From NCBI GenBank assembly GCA_023238725.1, contig CM041552.1, forward strand, positions 17,892,487 through 17,956,486: a stretch of DNA of 64,000 nucleotides, in the 5' to 3' direction. This document shows, piece after piece, positions 50,220 to 61,975 of the stretch (positions are counted from its first letter, which is position 1; each line of letters opens with the position of its first letter). This stretch comes from Scortum barcoo. Taxonomy: Eukaryota > Chordata > Actinopteri > Centrarchiformes > Terapontidae. The notes beneath the pieces are model-generated. The model was not told where the DNA came from. It did no database searches and saw nothing but the letters and a program-made list of their open reading frames with translations. A program made the position numbers and the translations under genes.

Positions 50220-50465
50220 CCAGAGTGAGAAAAAGAGAGGGAGGGAGGGACGGAGGAGTAGAAATGGAGGGAGATGGAATGGAGGAGAGGGTGAGAGGGC
50301 AATAAGGGAGGTGAATGAGGAAGAGAAGAAGCATCTGAAAGTGTCAGTGGGAGCAATAGATAGAAACATAGAGCAATAAAGTTAGCAGAGAGAGAGAGGG
50401 AGGGAGGGAGAGGAGAGAGAGAGAGGTATCCCTGTAGTAATCCTGTTAAGAGGGGGAGGGGGATA
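50220..50465. repeat. Polypurine tract (GGA/GA-rich)
   Basis: The + strand is almost only A and G, with gagggagggaggga twice and (GA)n runs. Such tracts can form triplex or quadruplex structures. The frames read across it are Arg/Glu/Gly or Ser/Phe/Pro artefacts. Confidence 0.8.
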
Positions 50466-53400
50466 AGGTTGGCGGTGTGGTGCTGTCAATCTGAAGAGAT
50501 TTCCCTCTCTGGTCTTTGAAAATGGTTACAACATGCCATAGATTTCCTTTAATTGAATCCTCTCGCAGAGCAGGTGCTTCAGAGCTAATCTGCTGTTACT
50601 CCCTGTAGAGCAGCAGGACATGAAAGTGTCTTTGCTTGTTCGTTCCAGAAGAGTATGCCTATCTACCACTATTAATAATAATTTGTTTTGATCATTTAGG
50701 CGAAAATGTTAAACATACGCTTGTTTTACGCCTTAAATGTAGGAACTTGCTCTGTCTGTAGATGGGTTGGCAGAACAAAACAATATATTGGAAATGGCAC
50801 CTTGGGTCTTGAAACTTTCACCATTGTCCACTATTTTGAATTTTTGAATTTTGAATGTGTATGAATTTTGAATGTATATGTATATATATATGTATATACA
50901 CACATATATACTCTATCTTATTGCTAGATAAGATCTGTCTGTCTCTTCATTTATGTAAGCTGATAAGAAAATAGATAGATAATAAGATCACAAGAAATGA
51001 CACAGTAATTCTCCTTATTTTTCTCATTATAGTCTGTCCACCAGCAGGCACTGACAAGTGAAAACTGTAACATGCTGCATGTCTTTGTCACAATTCTTGA
51101 ATAACCAAATCAAATTTTATATATAAAACAAATGTTTTGGATAGAATAAATAAATATGTTTTTTATGTAAAAAACTAAAATATCTGGCACTAACTTATTA
51201 AAACTTTCAAACATTGATATCGATATAAGTATCATCCCCTCAAAATTCAACATAATGTAGGTCAGGCTCAAAGTTTTGGATGAAATAAGTATTTTCCTAA
51301 TTGAAAACAATAATTAATTAATTATTGTTAAGACGGATATTAATGAGCTGCAGTTCTTTGAGATGGAGGTATTAGTTATCGTAATTGTTCTTCCTCTTTA
51401 TGTTGACCCTGAACACATCCCTTCTTAACTCGAGTCCAGGGTAGATGTACTTGACTGTATCCTCACATGCGTTTATAGTTGATTTGAACGGCCACAGTTG
51501 AAGGCAGAGTGCAAAGAGTCGTCACAGAGAGGGGGAAGACTCCGTGTCATTTAAATATCAGGATGACATTACTTATTTTCCGAAAGTCTCTCCTGGAAGG
51601 CATTTATAGTGTTGCACCCGGTCGTTCACATGAAACAGACTGAAATAGAAAAACCCCATCTCACTTTCTCACCTCCGCACTGTTGGCAAATTATGGCGTG
51701 AAGTGGGTGGAAATGTCAGATTATCTGTTTCATAAAGGTGTGGGGTGGGGGTTCCCAAAGTTATTCCACCATCAAGTAAGCAATTCTCACATTCTCACGT
51801 ATACTGTTTCCTATAGAATCCACTATGGGCTAAAATGCAGTATTTTCACAATCAGTGTAGACAAGAGGAATGATAATGATAGGTTAATATATTAAAACAA
51901 ACTTGACAGAAATGTGAACATGTACTTTTGGTACAGAAGCTGTGGATGATGAGATGTAAATGTTGCCACTTAGACTCAGCATTGAACTAGCAGCGTTCAT
52001 TTGACGTTTTATTAAACCCCTTTATCAGCGGAATAGGAAAAGAAGAGAGACTTGCCCTCCTGAGGCCTTGACAGCAGCAGTGGGAAAAGACATCAAATGA
52101 CCAGACACAGCTCAAACACTCCAAGGCATTCAAGACCAGTTTAAACCCACCAGCACCACCCTCAGAAACACAGTGTTTTAAGTGTTCTTTAGCGATATAA
52201 CTTTACAGTAAATTGATATTGTTGGGGGGGTTCGGTCCCCTTTTCTCCCTGCCCCTCCCCCCGTTTGCTTTTCTGTTCTCTCTCTTTGCTTAAGGATATC
52301 TGTGTGTGTGTGTGTTTGTGTACTCTTCCACTGAAAGGAATGTTTCTGTGAAAATGATGATTTTGTGACTTGGCAGTGTCCTCAGTGTGGAGACAAATGT
52401 GTTTTCAGATGGCAGCCAATGCATGCGCCTGAATCCCAACAGTGGGTGTTGTGGGATGAGTGCGGCCTTATCATAGCTGGCCAAGGAGCCCCTGGATCCC
52501 CTGGCTCATCACCCAGCAGCCGATTACCTTCTCCCTGAATCTCTTCATTGTTTTCCATTACACTGTGGGGCTCGCGCTGATAAAAGTGATGGAAATTTTA
52601 AAGTCTGTGTTGTCCTAGAACATACTGTAAGGTTGAATAAGGCTACAGAGCTGAGTGATGTGTTGGGAGACGGGGCAGTAACCAAAGCTGCCAGGTGCCT
52701 ACTGTGCACTGTGATGTTGGCTAAACAAAGGGGTGATTTCCCCACTTAGATCAGTACAATATGACTTTGTATGTTTTCAGAATTACCTATGGTGCCTATT
52801 AGGATGATCATGACCCTAATCAGGGTCTTGTCCGTGTCCTTTAATGCTGAGTATCTGCCATGACTGATTCCTGATTGCATATCTGTATTTTCTTGCAGTT
52901 ACAGTTGCATCTCAGCAGGCTGACTTTAAGATTTGTAAACCAATCAAATTTAACAGAAAACGCACTTGAATATAGCTAGCAAAGGGGTGAAGTGGTTTGC
53001 TTTGGTAAATTTGAAATGTGGAGGAGTGTGAGTCTGCAAAAGTGAAACAAAAGGTTTTGAGAGGATTTGAAGAGCTTCTCTGCATCCCTGGAATAAACAA
53101 AACAGGGAAGTTTGGATGCAATTTTTTTGGATGCAAAGACAGTAGAAAGCAGTAGAAATGTAGCTGCTTGGTCGCAACAATGATTTTTTTGGTATTCCAG
53201 TGTGGTCAGCAAGTTCTCCAAACTAAAAAACAAATGAGGCTGTTTGTCACTGCCTTACTTTCTGGTTTAGCGCCACTGGCAAGATAACATCGTTTGTCAG
53301 CGCTTCTAAAACAGATGTTACTGTTGAAAAGGTGATTTATGATCATCTTTTTTGATCTGTCACCATTACAGTAAAGGTTTCGGGTAATAAAATACATGCA

Positions 53401-56400
53401 GTTGGGGAATAATCCTCAGCTTGTTTAAAGAAAGAACTACTCGATCAAAATCAGGAAACGTTCACAGCCACAGTGAATAGCAACAGCTGTTGATGTGATA
53501 CAGGACTCGAAATGCAGCTGTGCTGAAATCACATCATTGTTTATCCACCATGACCTTGTTTTTTTCAGCACACAGAGTTCATTTCAACCACACAGTTTGC
53601 ATCTGCCTTGGACTTCCCTGAAGCTGTATGTGTTCTTATTGGGCTTGCATGTGACACTTTTTAGTGAGTTTTAATATCTGGGTAAGATATTGTTTTTTTT
53701 TTGTGTGTGTGTTTGTTTCGCTTTTTGTGCTGCAACAATGAATCAGTTATTCAGTCAACAAAAAAGCCTCCAGGACAGGAAACACTGTGGAACAAACTGC
53801 AAACTGCGCTCTTGCATGTCCGAGCAGACAGGGATAGACAGGACAGTATTTTTTACAGTGTAGGCTGAGCTGTGCCTCTCTTTGCTCTTGGTGATTAGCT
53901 CCGTTTGTCATAAGACAGTGAGAGAGAGAGACGCGAATGAGGCTCTCACAAGTGTCCTAGATTAATGGATTATAGATGAATGGGCTTTTTTTCCCCTCAC
54001 TTGATAAATGAGACACTTTATTCTCTTATTCTGCTGCTCACTCTCTCTCTCTCACACACACACACAGTCTTTACTGTGCCTCACTCTTTTCAACACTATG
54101 GAATTGGATTTTTAATCTTCCTCTATGGAGTGTGGTCTGTTCGCTCATGGCTGACTGGCTTCCAAACATATTGCATTAGGAAAGGTCGCGGCCTCTAGGT
54201 CGACACCAAAATGTTGTTGGATGGGGCACCTCGTGCCACAGCTGTTGTTGTTGTTCTCACTCTTCTCTCTGTCACCACCTGACTCTGGAAAGCACTCACG
54301 CTGCCACCTTGTCTCACTCTTTTTGCTTTCCTTCCTTATACCTGGGAGACACTTGTCTGTCAAAGGGAAATAATATTCAATTGTTACTGACATGTCTGTG
54401 TCCCTTATGTTTTTACCTAACATTACCTTTATCTTCAGCTCAGTGTTTTCTTTAACAAACAAGTTTTCTTTTAACTAAAACAGTCACATAAGTCAAGAGG
54501 AGACTGTAAATGTGCTTAATCTAAAATATTTTCATTTAAGTAAATGTCTATTATGTTAATATTAAGTTAAGTTAATATTACGGCCTTCATTGTTGGTGGT
54601 GACATTCCCCGTAAATTCACAGTTTTTTTTAGTCTTTTAAAGGCTTTGAATGCAACAGACTCGCTCACCAACTCACCTGTGCATGAAGCAGTGTACTGTT
54701 TTTTTCCAGTCTCTAACAGTGTTGTGAGTAAACAGGTTTTAAGTCTAAACAACCAAAGGTCAGTGACTACAGTTGATGTTTCTTGAAACTCATAAGTTAG
54801 GTCCAAAAACACACCCGCAATTACAGATTATCATATAGGTGCTAGATTTAAATCCAGCGTTGTTTTACATGTTCTATTTTCAGTAATCCAGGACACTTTA
54901 TGCTCACAGAGGTTGTGCTCTGGCATGAGTGTCACCAGCAGAACAGTAACATCGTTCCCGCACATGAAACGGCAGCAGAGGAATTCAGTTATTCCTGTCA
55001 AATATAATCGTCTTCTTCCAACATGCTTCAGGGCCTGGTAATGTCCACATACAATTCTTGCAATTCTCCAGCTTGCAATAGGTCAACAGAGCTGAAGCTC
55101 CCACAGAGCAGAGAAATTGCTGCATTTAGCTGACAGGGCGATTGGAGAGATTGGCCGAACTGACAGATAGAAGACAGGACAAACAGGAGGGCAATCGTTA
55201 TTCCAGAGGGACACACAAGTCATCTTCACATCCACCACAGCTTACAGCCTGACTTCCTGGTTTGACTTACTGTACTTGCTGAAGGATTACTAGAGACATT
55301 ATGGATGCATTCACTTGCTTTACCTCAAAATAAAGTGATTGCTTATCTAGTTAAACTGCTGCTTGTTTAAAACCTGTACAATTACTTGACCACTCCTGTC
55401 ACCCCACTGGACACAAAAAAAAGATGCCATTCACTGTTTTTTATGAGCTGGAACTATTTCTTGGCTGACATCAGTAACTCAGTAATTCTCCACCAGATGG
55501 CTATGAAGCATATTTTACTTGAGATTTTAGTGTTTGTTTATTTAAATACACAGCAAATAGATTTTAAATGCACCATCCTGAACAAAGCCTGTGTTATTTT
55601 TCTTGGCTGTGATGTCCCACATGGACCTGCTAGATAATAAATTACCTCAGTAAAAGAGATGCACAATATAGTAAGGTAGTCCTCACATTTCTCTCACAAG
55701 ACTCTCGGGACTTTAAGAGAAGTACAAGTGCGTTAACATTTGTGTTTGTCTTCAGCTGTATTGCTGGTGTCCCCGCACAGTGGGACAGAGATGATATCAT
55801 TTTCACATTTCACACTGGGGTTTACAGTAATTTTTCCGTTATTTCTTTCTTCTCTTTGTATCTTCGTACCCTACATGAGTATTAGGATGGAGTGCACGGT
55901 GAAATAATGTTCATCTATCCTCCCATGCATGCACCCAGCAGAGAGGGACTTAGCTCACAGTGGAGATTTATTTCAGATTGTGTTACATTATTTTCTTTAG
56001 CCTTGCACCCAGTATAATAGCTCTCCAAAAAGACTAATGTGTTGAAGCCTTTGATCCTCTTAGAGACTGAGTTTTTTCTTTTTTGTAAGGTCAGGCAAGA
56101 AGTCTCGAAGGCAGATATTTGAGAAAACATTGAGTTTTAGCATATCCCTTTTGTTTACTTTGTTGAAAAGAATTGAGAAACGTCAATTCTGAAATATGAG
56201 ATGATTATCCAGTAAGAAAATATATTAATCAATTAACTTTTTAATGCCAAACATTTACTGGTTCTGGTATCTCAAATGTGTGGATTAATTCTGTTTTCTA
56301 TCACTGTAAAGTGAATATTTTGTTAGAGTTCTGAACAAAACCAATTTGAAGACATTATCTTGGGTTCTGGGAGCATATGATGTGCACTTTTAATCATTTT

Positions 56401-56479
56401 AGAGACATTTACACTTTAAAGTAAGTGAAAGCACAATTAATTGGATAGATAAATAAAATGATAATTAAGAATGAAAATG
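50466..56479. other. Intergenic sequence, no gene seen
   Basis: Includes TA/TG-rich alternating sequence at 50870-50915, a perfect 24-bp AT palindrome at 51306-51329, G and C runs near 52220 and 52255, and (TC)n(AC)n at 54035-54066. No open frame looks like a gene, including the overlapping minus-strand frames at 52912-53233. Confidence 0.5.
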
Positions 56480-57120
56480 ATAATTAGATGCTGTCCTAAT
56501 GACGTGTTTACCACGGTGTCAGCACAAATCAGTTCACACATAATGGTCGTCTTCCTTCCTGGAAAGTCTGCAGATGTCGTGTTATTTAGAAGCTATTTTG
56601 GGAGAATGACATAATTATCTTTCGCCATTTGGGAAGTCATGGCAGATAATTTAATATTACACATCAGGTAGCTTGTTTTGCATTAACTGCCTGCGGTGTA
56701 CTCCCAATTCTGACAAATTGCTTTAGTTACCAGTGTGCTCAGTCGTGACGTGACGCAGTAATTGTGCCACTGGCGTACTCTTGGAAAAGTGAAACAAATG
56801 TCGCAGCTATATTAATAGCTACTGGCTCTCGTAGGATCTTGTAGAATTAGAGCAGGATAATAAGAAAAAAGACAGGAAAGAGACAGAAGAGACAAATAAG
56901 AGACAATGTCAGTGAATGTGCAGCAAGTCTGATTAGACTTGTGTCACTTCTGCGATTCCTGCTGCAAAGCGCTGTGCCACGTGCCAGTGATCATTATCAT
57001 GCATCATGGAGCCACGTGACAAAAGGCCATAGCCAAGGCAATTTCATTTCCTAAGCAGGGCCTCTGAGGAGTTAATTTCAAATGCCCTCCAACCACAACT
57101 CAGTATGAATTGCATTTGGT
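56480..57120. other. Candidate conserved non-coding segment
   Basis: Repeat-free complex sequence with many homeobox-type TAAT/ATTA words and a tandem CRE-like word (tgacgtgacgcag at 56746-56758). No open frame of note. The idea that it is regulatory is inference from texture only. Confidence 0.25.
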
Positions 57121-57143
57121 GGGAGAAGACGGCATGATTGAGG

Positions 57144-57165
57144 AAAAAAAAAAAAAAAAAAAAAA
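57144..57165. repeat. Poly(A) run of about 22
   Basis: A pure A homopolymer. It could be a retroposon tail, but no recognisable body precedes it. Confidence 0.9.
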
Positions 57166-57744
57166 TTCAGACTTGCCACCAGTTAAGAGGCAGAAATGAC
57201 ACGGCAACACCGAAAATATAAAATGTCATGAATACATAATTCCCCCTCCAGTATGTTCTCAATCTCTGTAAACCACGGCTCAATCTTTCCCTTCGATGGA
57301 GGAGATCGTCCCGCCTCCAGCATCAGTCATGGGGAGCTACAGGGCTTCACAAGGGCTTCACAACACGAGCTCCACTTGTTGCACTTTCACCGAGCTGCTA
57401 CGCCGCTGACATGCTTAATGAATGCTGCCGCTGCTGCTCAAATAGGATCAAAATAAGTTTGTGGTTTCCCCCTTGAGAAGCAGCTGAGAAAGATTTCTCA
57501 GGTACAAACCTCAGAATGAACTTCTGATACGTGTTAAGGACTGTGAAATCAAGATCTCTGCTCCAGAGATACTCTCATTTTAGGAAATTGCTTGCTTGCT
57601 TTTCTCATCTGGCACAGACAGAGCTGTTTAGCCTAGCTTAGCAAACAACATTGGAAGAGGAGGAGGAAAACAGCTTGCTTGGCTCTCTTGAAGATGTGTT
57701 TCAACTGTTGCATTTACTCACTGTGTATTAAAAATGTGCAAAAA
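57166..57744. other. Intergenic sequence, no gene seen
   Basis: The short open frame at 57253-57456 is unrecognised. A weak tagcctagcttagc word lies at about 57631. Confidence 0.5.
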
Positions 57745-58267
57745 GGAAAAGATGGACATTTTGGTTTTATGCAGTCATTTGGCATTTTGGGAAAATAAGC
57801 CTTTTTCACTTTCCTGTTGAGGCCTAGATGAGAAGGTGAATTAATATGTGTATTTATTATGAAGCTTCAAGCAGCAGCGGGTTAGGTTTGCTTGGCATAA
57901 TGACTGGAATTGGGGGGAAACGGCTAACCTGGCCCTGCTGCACGATATCCATCCAACTCTAAATTTACAAGACTAGAACATAACTTACTAAAAAACAACT
58001 TGTCATTCAAATAAGGATTAAACAGAGCTATTAATTAGTACATTTATATATTAATAAGTAGATTTTACTTTGAACACAGCCAGGTTAGCTGTGTCCCTCC
58101 TGTTTGTAGTGTTTATGCTAAGCTAACCAGCATATCCGTATTCACACCAACACAAGTGTCAAATTATTGCTTCAACCAAACAATGGCCTTTCTCTAACCT
58201 ATGATAATGTTTTAGTTGCAAGAACAATTACAAATAACATTTTCCCAAAATGTCAAACTTTTCCTTT
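57745..58267 (+). mobile_element. Near-complete TTAGCTTAGCATAAAGACT element with long inverted arms
   Basis: The left arm runs ggaaaagatggacattttgg ... ggcattttgggaaaataagc ... ctagatgagaagg ... gcataatgactggaattggg. The right arm runs back: ccaggttagctgtgtccctc ... tttatgctaagctaacc ... cattttcccaaaatgtcaaa and cttttccttt. The arms are therefore imperfect inverted copies around a short AT-rich centre. There is no coding capacity, so it must depend on another element's transposase. Confidence 0.7.
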
Positions 58268-58370
58268 GATGTGCAGTGTAGTAACTGAAAGACTTTGGTG
58301 ACCATCTTGCTAAATAAAAAGCATGTAAAGAAAAAAAAAATGTTGGCAGGTGGGTGTGTTTTTTTTCTCT

Positions 58371-58506
58371 CTCTCGACAGAGAATAGGTGGTTTTCCTGT
58401 TTCCAGTCTTTGTGCTAAATTGGGTTAAAGAGATTCGGACGAACGCATATTGATCTTCTCATCTAACTCCGGCGAGTCTAAAAACAAGAAAGTGTTATTC
58501 CTTTAA
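58371..58506 (-). mobile_element. Single arm of the TTAGCTTAGCATAAAGACT element
   Basis: gttttcctgtttccagtctt, then tgtgctaaat, then gatcttctcatctaactccg and attcctttaa reproduce the right arm of the element just upstream. The LINE insertion begins 41 bases after its end. Confidence 0.7.
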
Positions 58507-58532
58507 GCCTCAATCCGATATTTAAAAGATTC

Positions 58533-58546
58533 AAACAACATTTATC
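58533..58546 (+). repeat. 5' target-site duplication of the RTE insertion
   Basis: aaacaacatttatc directly precedes the element and recurs exactly at 61962-61975. Confidence 0.9.
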
Positions 58547-61500
58547 CCCTCCTTGAACCGCCACCTTACTGTGGTGGAGGGGTTTGTGTGCCCGAATGAT
58601 CCTAGGAGCTATGTTGTCGGGGGCATTACGCCCCTGGTAGGGTCTCCCATGGCAAACAGGTCCTAGGTGACGGGCCAGACTAAGAGCGGTTCACAAGCCC
58701 ATCATGAACAGAAGAACATCAAGGACCGTTCCGTTACGTCGCCCGGATTGGCGTTACCGGGGCCCCACCCTGGAGCCAGGCCTGGGGTTGGGGCTCGCAG
58801 GCGAGCGCCTGGTGGCCGGGTCTTTGCCCACGGGACCCGGCCGGGCTCAGCCCGAAATGGCGACGTGGGCCCGCCTTCCAGTAGGCTCACCACCCGCAGG
58901 AAGGTCCATGAGAGCATGGGCCGGTGCAATGTGGTTTGGGTAGCAGCAGTCGTGGCGGGGGGCCTCGGACGACCCAATCCCTGGACCAAAACTCTGGCAA
59001 TAGGGACATGGAATGTCACCTCGCTGGGGGGGAAGGAGCCTGAGCTTCGTGCGGGAGGTTGAGAGGTACCGGCTAGAGATAGTCGGGCTCACCTCCACGC
59101 ATAGCTTGGGCTCTGGAACCCAGCTCCTTGAGAGGGGCTGGACCCTCCACTACTCTGGAGTTGCCCAGGGTGAGCGGCGGCGAGCTGGTGTGGGCTTGCT
59201 TATAGCTCCCCAGCTCAGCCGCCATGTGTTGGAGTTCACCCCGGTGAACGAGAGGGTCGCTTCCCTGCGCCTTCGGGTTGGGGATAGGTCTCTTGCTGTT
59301 GTTTGTGCCTACGGGCCGAACAGCAGTACAGAGTACCCGGCCTTCTTGGAGTCCCTGGGAGGGGTACTTGATAGTGCTCCGACTGGGGACTCCATTGTTC
59401 TACTGGGGGACTTCAACGCTCACGTGGGCAACAACAGTGATACCTGGAGGGGCGTGATCGGGAGGAACGGCCTCCCCGATCTGAACCCGAGCGGTGTTCT
59501 GTTATTGGACTTCTGTGCTAGTCACAGTTTGTCCATAACGAACACCATGTTCGAGCATAAGGGTGTCCATCAGTGCACGTGGCACCAGGACACCCTAGGC
59601 CGGAGGTCGATGATCGACTTTGTTGTCGTTTCATCTGATCTCCGGCCGTATGTCTTGGACACTCGGGTAAAGAGAGGGGCTGAGTTGTCAACCGATCACC
59701 ACCTGGTGGTGAGTTGGATCCCTGGCTGGCAGAGGAGGAAGTTGGACAGACCTGGCAGACCCAAACGTATTGTGAGGGTCTGTTGGGAACGTCTGGCCGA
59801 GCCCTCTGTCAGGGAGGTCTTCAACTCCCACCTCCGGAAGAGCTTCTCACAGATTCCGAGGGAGGCTGGGAGACATTGAGTCCGAGTGGACCATGTTCTC
59901 TGCCTCCATTGTCGACGCATGGCGCAGTTCGAAGTTGTGGACGCAAGGTCTCTGGTGCCTGTCGTGGCGGCAACCCCCGAACCCGGTGGTGGACACCGGA
60001 AGTAAGGGATGCCGTCAGGCTGAAGAAGGAGTCCTATCGGACCATGTTGGCCTGTGGGACTCCTGACGCAGTTGACAGGTACCGGCAGGCCAAGCAAGCC
60101 GCAGCCCGGACGGTCCTGGAGGCAAAAACTCGGGTCTGGGAGGAGTTCGGTGAACCAGGCCATGGAGGAGGACTATCGGTCGGCCTCGAAGAGATTCTGG
60201 CAAACCGTCCGGCGCCTCAGAAGGGGGAAGCAGTACTCTGCCAACACTGTTTACAGTGCAGGTGGGGAGCTGTTGACCTCGACTGGGGACATTGTCGGAC
60301 GGTGGAAGAAATACTTTCGAGGATCTCCTCAATCCCACCGACTTGCCTTCCAATGAGGAAGCGGAGGCTGGGGTCTCTGAGGTGGACTCGTCCATCACCC
60401 AAGCCGAAGTCACTGAGGTAGTTCAGTAAGCTCCTCGCAGTGGCAAGGCGCCGGGGGTGGATGAGATCCGCCCTGAGTACCTCAAAGTCTCTGGATGTTG
60501 TGGGGCTGTCTTGGCTGACACGCCTTTGCAACATTGCATGGAGGTTGGGGACAGTGCCTCTGGTGTGGCAAACTGGGGTGGTGGTCCCTCTTTTTAAAAA
60601 GGGGGACCGGAGAGTGTGTTCCAACTACAGAGGGATCACACTTCTCAGCCTCCCCGGGAAGGTCTACGCCAGGGTACTGGAGAGGAGAATTCGGCCGATA
60701 GTCGACCCTCGGATTCAGGAGGAACAATGCGGTTTTCGTCCTGGTCGTGGAACACTGGACCAGCTCTATACCCTCCACAGGGTGCTTGAGGGTTTATGGG
60801 AGTTTGCCCAACCAGTCCACATGTGCTTTGTGGATCTGGAGAAGGCATTCGACCGTGTCCCTCGTGTGGTATTCTGTGGGGGTGCTCCGCGAGTATGGGG
60901 TCCGGGAGCCTTTGCTAAGGGCTGTTCGGTCTCTGTACGACCTGGAGCAGGAGCTTGGTTCAATGCATTGCCGGCAGTAAGTCAGACCTGTGTTCCCAGT
61001 GCATGTTGGACTCCGGCAGGGTTGCCCTTTGTCACCGGTCCTGTTCATAATCTTTATGGACAGGATTTCTAGGCGTAGCCAGGGGCCGGAGGGAGTCCGG
61101 TTTGGGAACCACAGGATTTCATCTCTGCTTTTTGCGGATGATGTTGTCCTGATGGCTTCATCAGGCCAGGACCTTCAGCATGTACTGGAGCGGTTTGCAG
61201 CCGAGTGTGAAGCGGCTGGATGATGAGAATCAGCACCTCCAAATCCGAGGCCATGGTTCTCGACCGAGGGAAAAGGGTGGCATGCCCTCTCCAGGTGGGT
61301 GGAGAGGTCCTGCCTCAAGTGGAGGAGTTCAAGTATCTCGGGGTCTTGTTCACGAGTGAGGGAAAGATGGAGCGTGAGAGATTGACAGGCGGATTGGTGC
61401 AGCGTCCGCAGTTATGCGGTCGGTGTACCGGACCGTCGTGGTGAAGAAGGAGCTGAGTCGAAAGGCGAAGCTCTCGATTTACCGGGTCAATCTACGTTCC

Positions 61501-61961
61501 CACCCTCACCTATGGTCATGAACTTTGGGTAATGACCGAAAGGACAAGATCGCGGATACAAGCGGCCGAAATGAGTTTCCTCCGCAGGGTGGCTGGGCGC
61601 TCCCTTAGAGATAGGGTGAGAAGCTCGGTCACTCGGGAGGAGCTCGGAGTAGAGCCGCTGCTCCTTCGCATCGATCGAGAGGAGTCAGCTGAGGTGGCTT
61701 GGGCATCTGTTTCGGATGCCCCCTGGACGCCTCCCTAGGGAGGTGTTCCAGGCATGTCCCACCGGGAGGAGGCCTCGGGGAAGACCCAGGACACGCTGGA
61801 GAAACTATGTCTCTCGGCTGGCCTGGGAACGCCTCGGGGTCCCCCCGGAAGAGCTGGAGGAAGTGTCTGGGGTGAGGGAAGTCTGGGCATCTCTGCTCAG
61901 ACTGCTGCCTCCGCGACCCGGTCCCGGACCAAGCGGTATGAAGAAGATGAAGATGAAGATG
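58547..61961 (+). mobile_element. Full-length RTE-clade (Rex3-like) LINE retrotransposon, inactive
   Basis: The 3415-base element begins ccctccttgaaccgccacct, a start shared by many fish copies as I recall them. It contains an AP-endonuclease and reverse transcriptase region in broken frames and ends in a short tail of GATGAA-type repeats (about 61937-61961) with almost no 3' UTR. An RTE element with a tandem-repeat 3' end fits Rex3. Exact 14-base duplications flank it, so both boundaries are fixed to the base. It is much richer in GC and CpG than the host DNA. It is complete at the 5' end, which is unusual because most such copies are truncated there. Confidence 0.88.
58994..61950 (+). pseudogene. 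Broken ORF of the RTE element: AP endonuclease plus reverse transcriptase
   Basis: The endonuclease domain starts with GTWNVTSL (59003-59026), followed by a frameshift in the seven-G run at 59026-59032. An intact frame of about 280 codons then runs to 59879 with LLGDFNAHVG (about 59400-59430), IDFVVVSSDLRP and the catalytic-His motif STDHHLVVSW near 59690-59717. After 59879 the frame changes repeatedly. Blocks recognisable in turn are NPRTRWWTPEVRDAV, KRFWQTVRRLRRGKQ, VVVPLFKKGDRRVCSNYRGI, EEQCGFRPGRGTLDQLYTL, CFVDLEKAFDRVPR, VGLRQGCPLSPVLFIIFMDR, FADDVV (active site, Asp codons at 61137-61142), KSEAMVL, VEEFKYLGVLFTSEGKMERE, LTYGHELWV and GRRPRGRPRTRWRNYVSRLAW. At least seven frame changes or stops separate them, so no functional protein can be made. 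The usual stop just before the tail seems lost. Confidence 0.88.
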
Positions 61962-61975
61962 AAACAACATTTATC
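61962..61975 (+). repeat. 3' target-site duplication of the RTE insertion
   Basis: aaacaacatttatc follows the last gatg of the element's tail, identical to 58533-58546. Confidence 0.9.

Noticed and set aside
58667..59062. 131-codon frame at the 5' end of the LINE as a separate ORF1 protein
   Set aside because: It overlaps the start of the endonuclease (GTWNVTSL) in the same frame and has no zinc-knuckle or coiled coil. Better read as 5' UTR running into the broken ORF.
59696..61254. Large minus-strand open frames opposite the LINE
   Set aside because: Mirror frames of the GC-rich reverse transcriptase sequence. The sense strand carries the real motifs.
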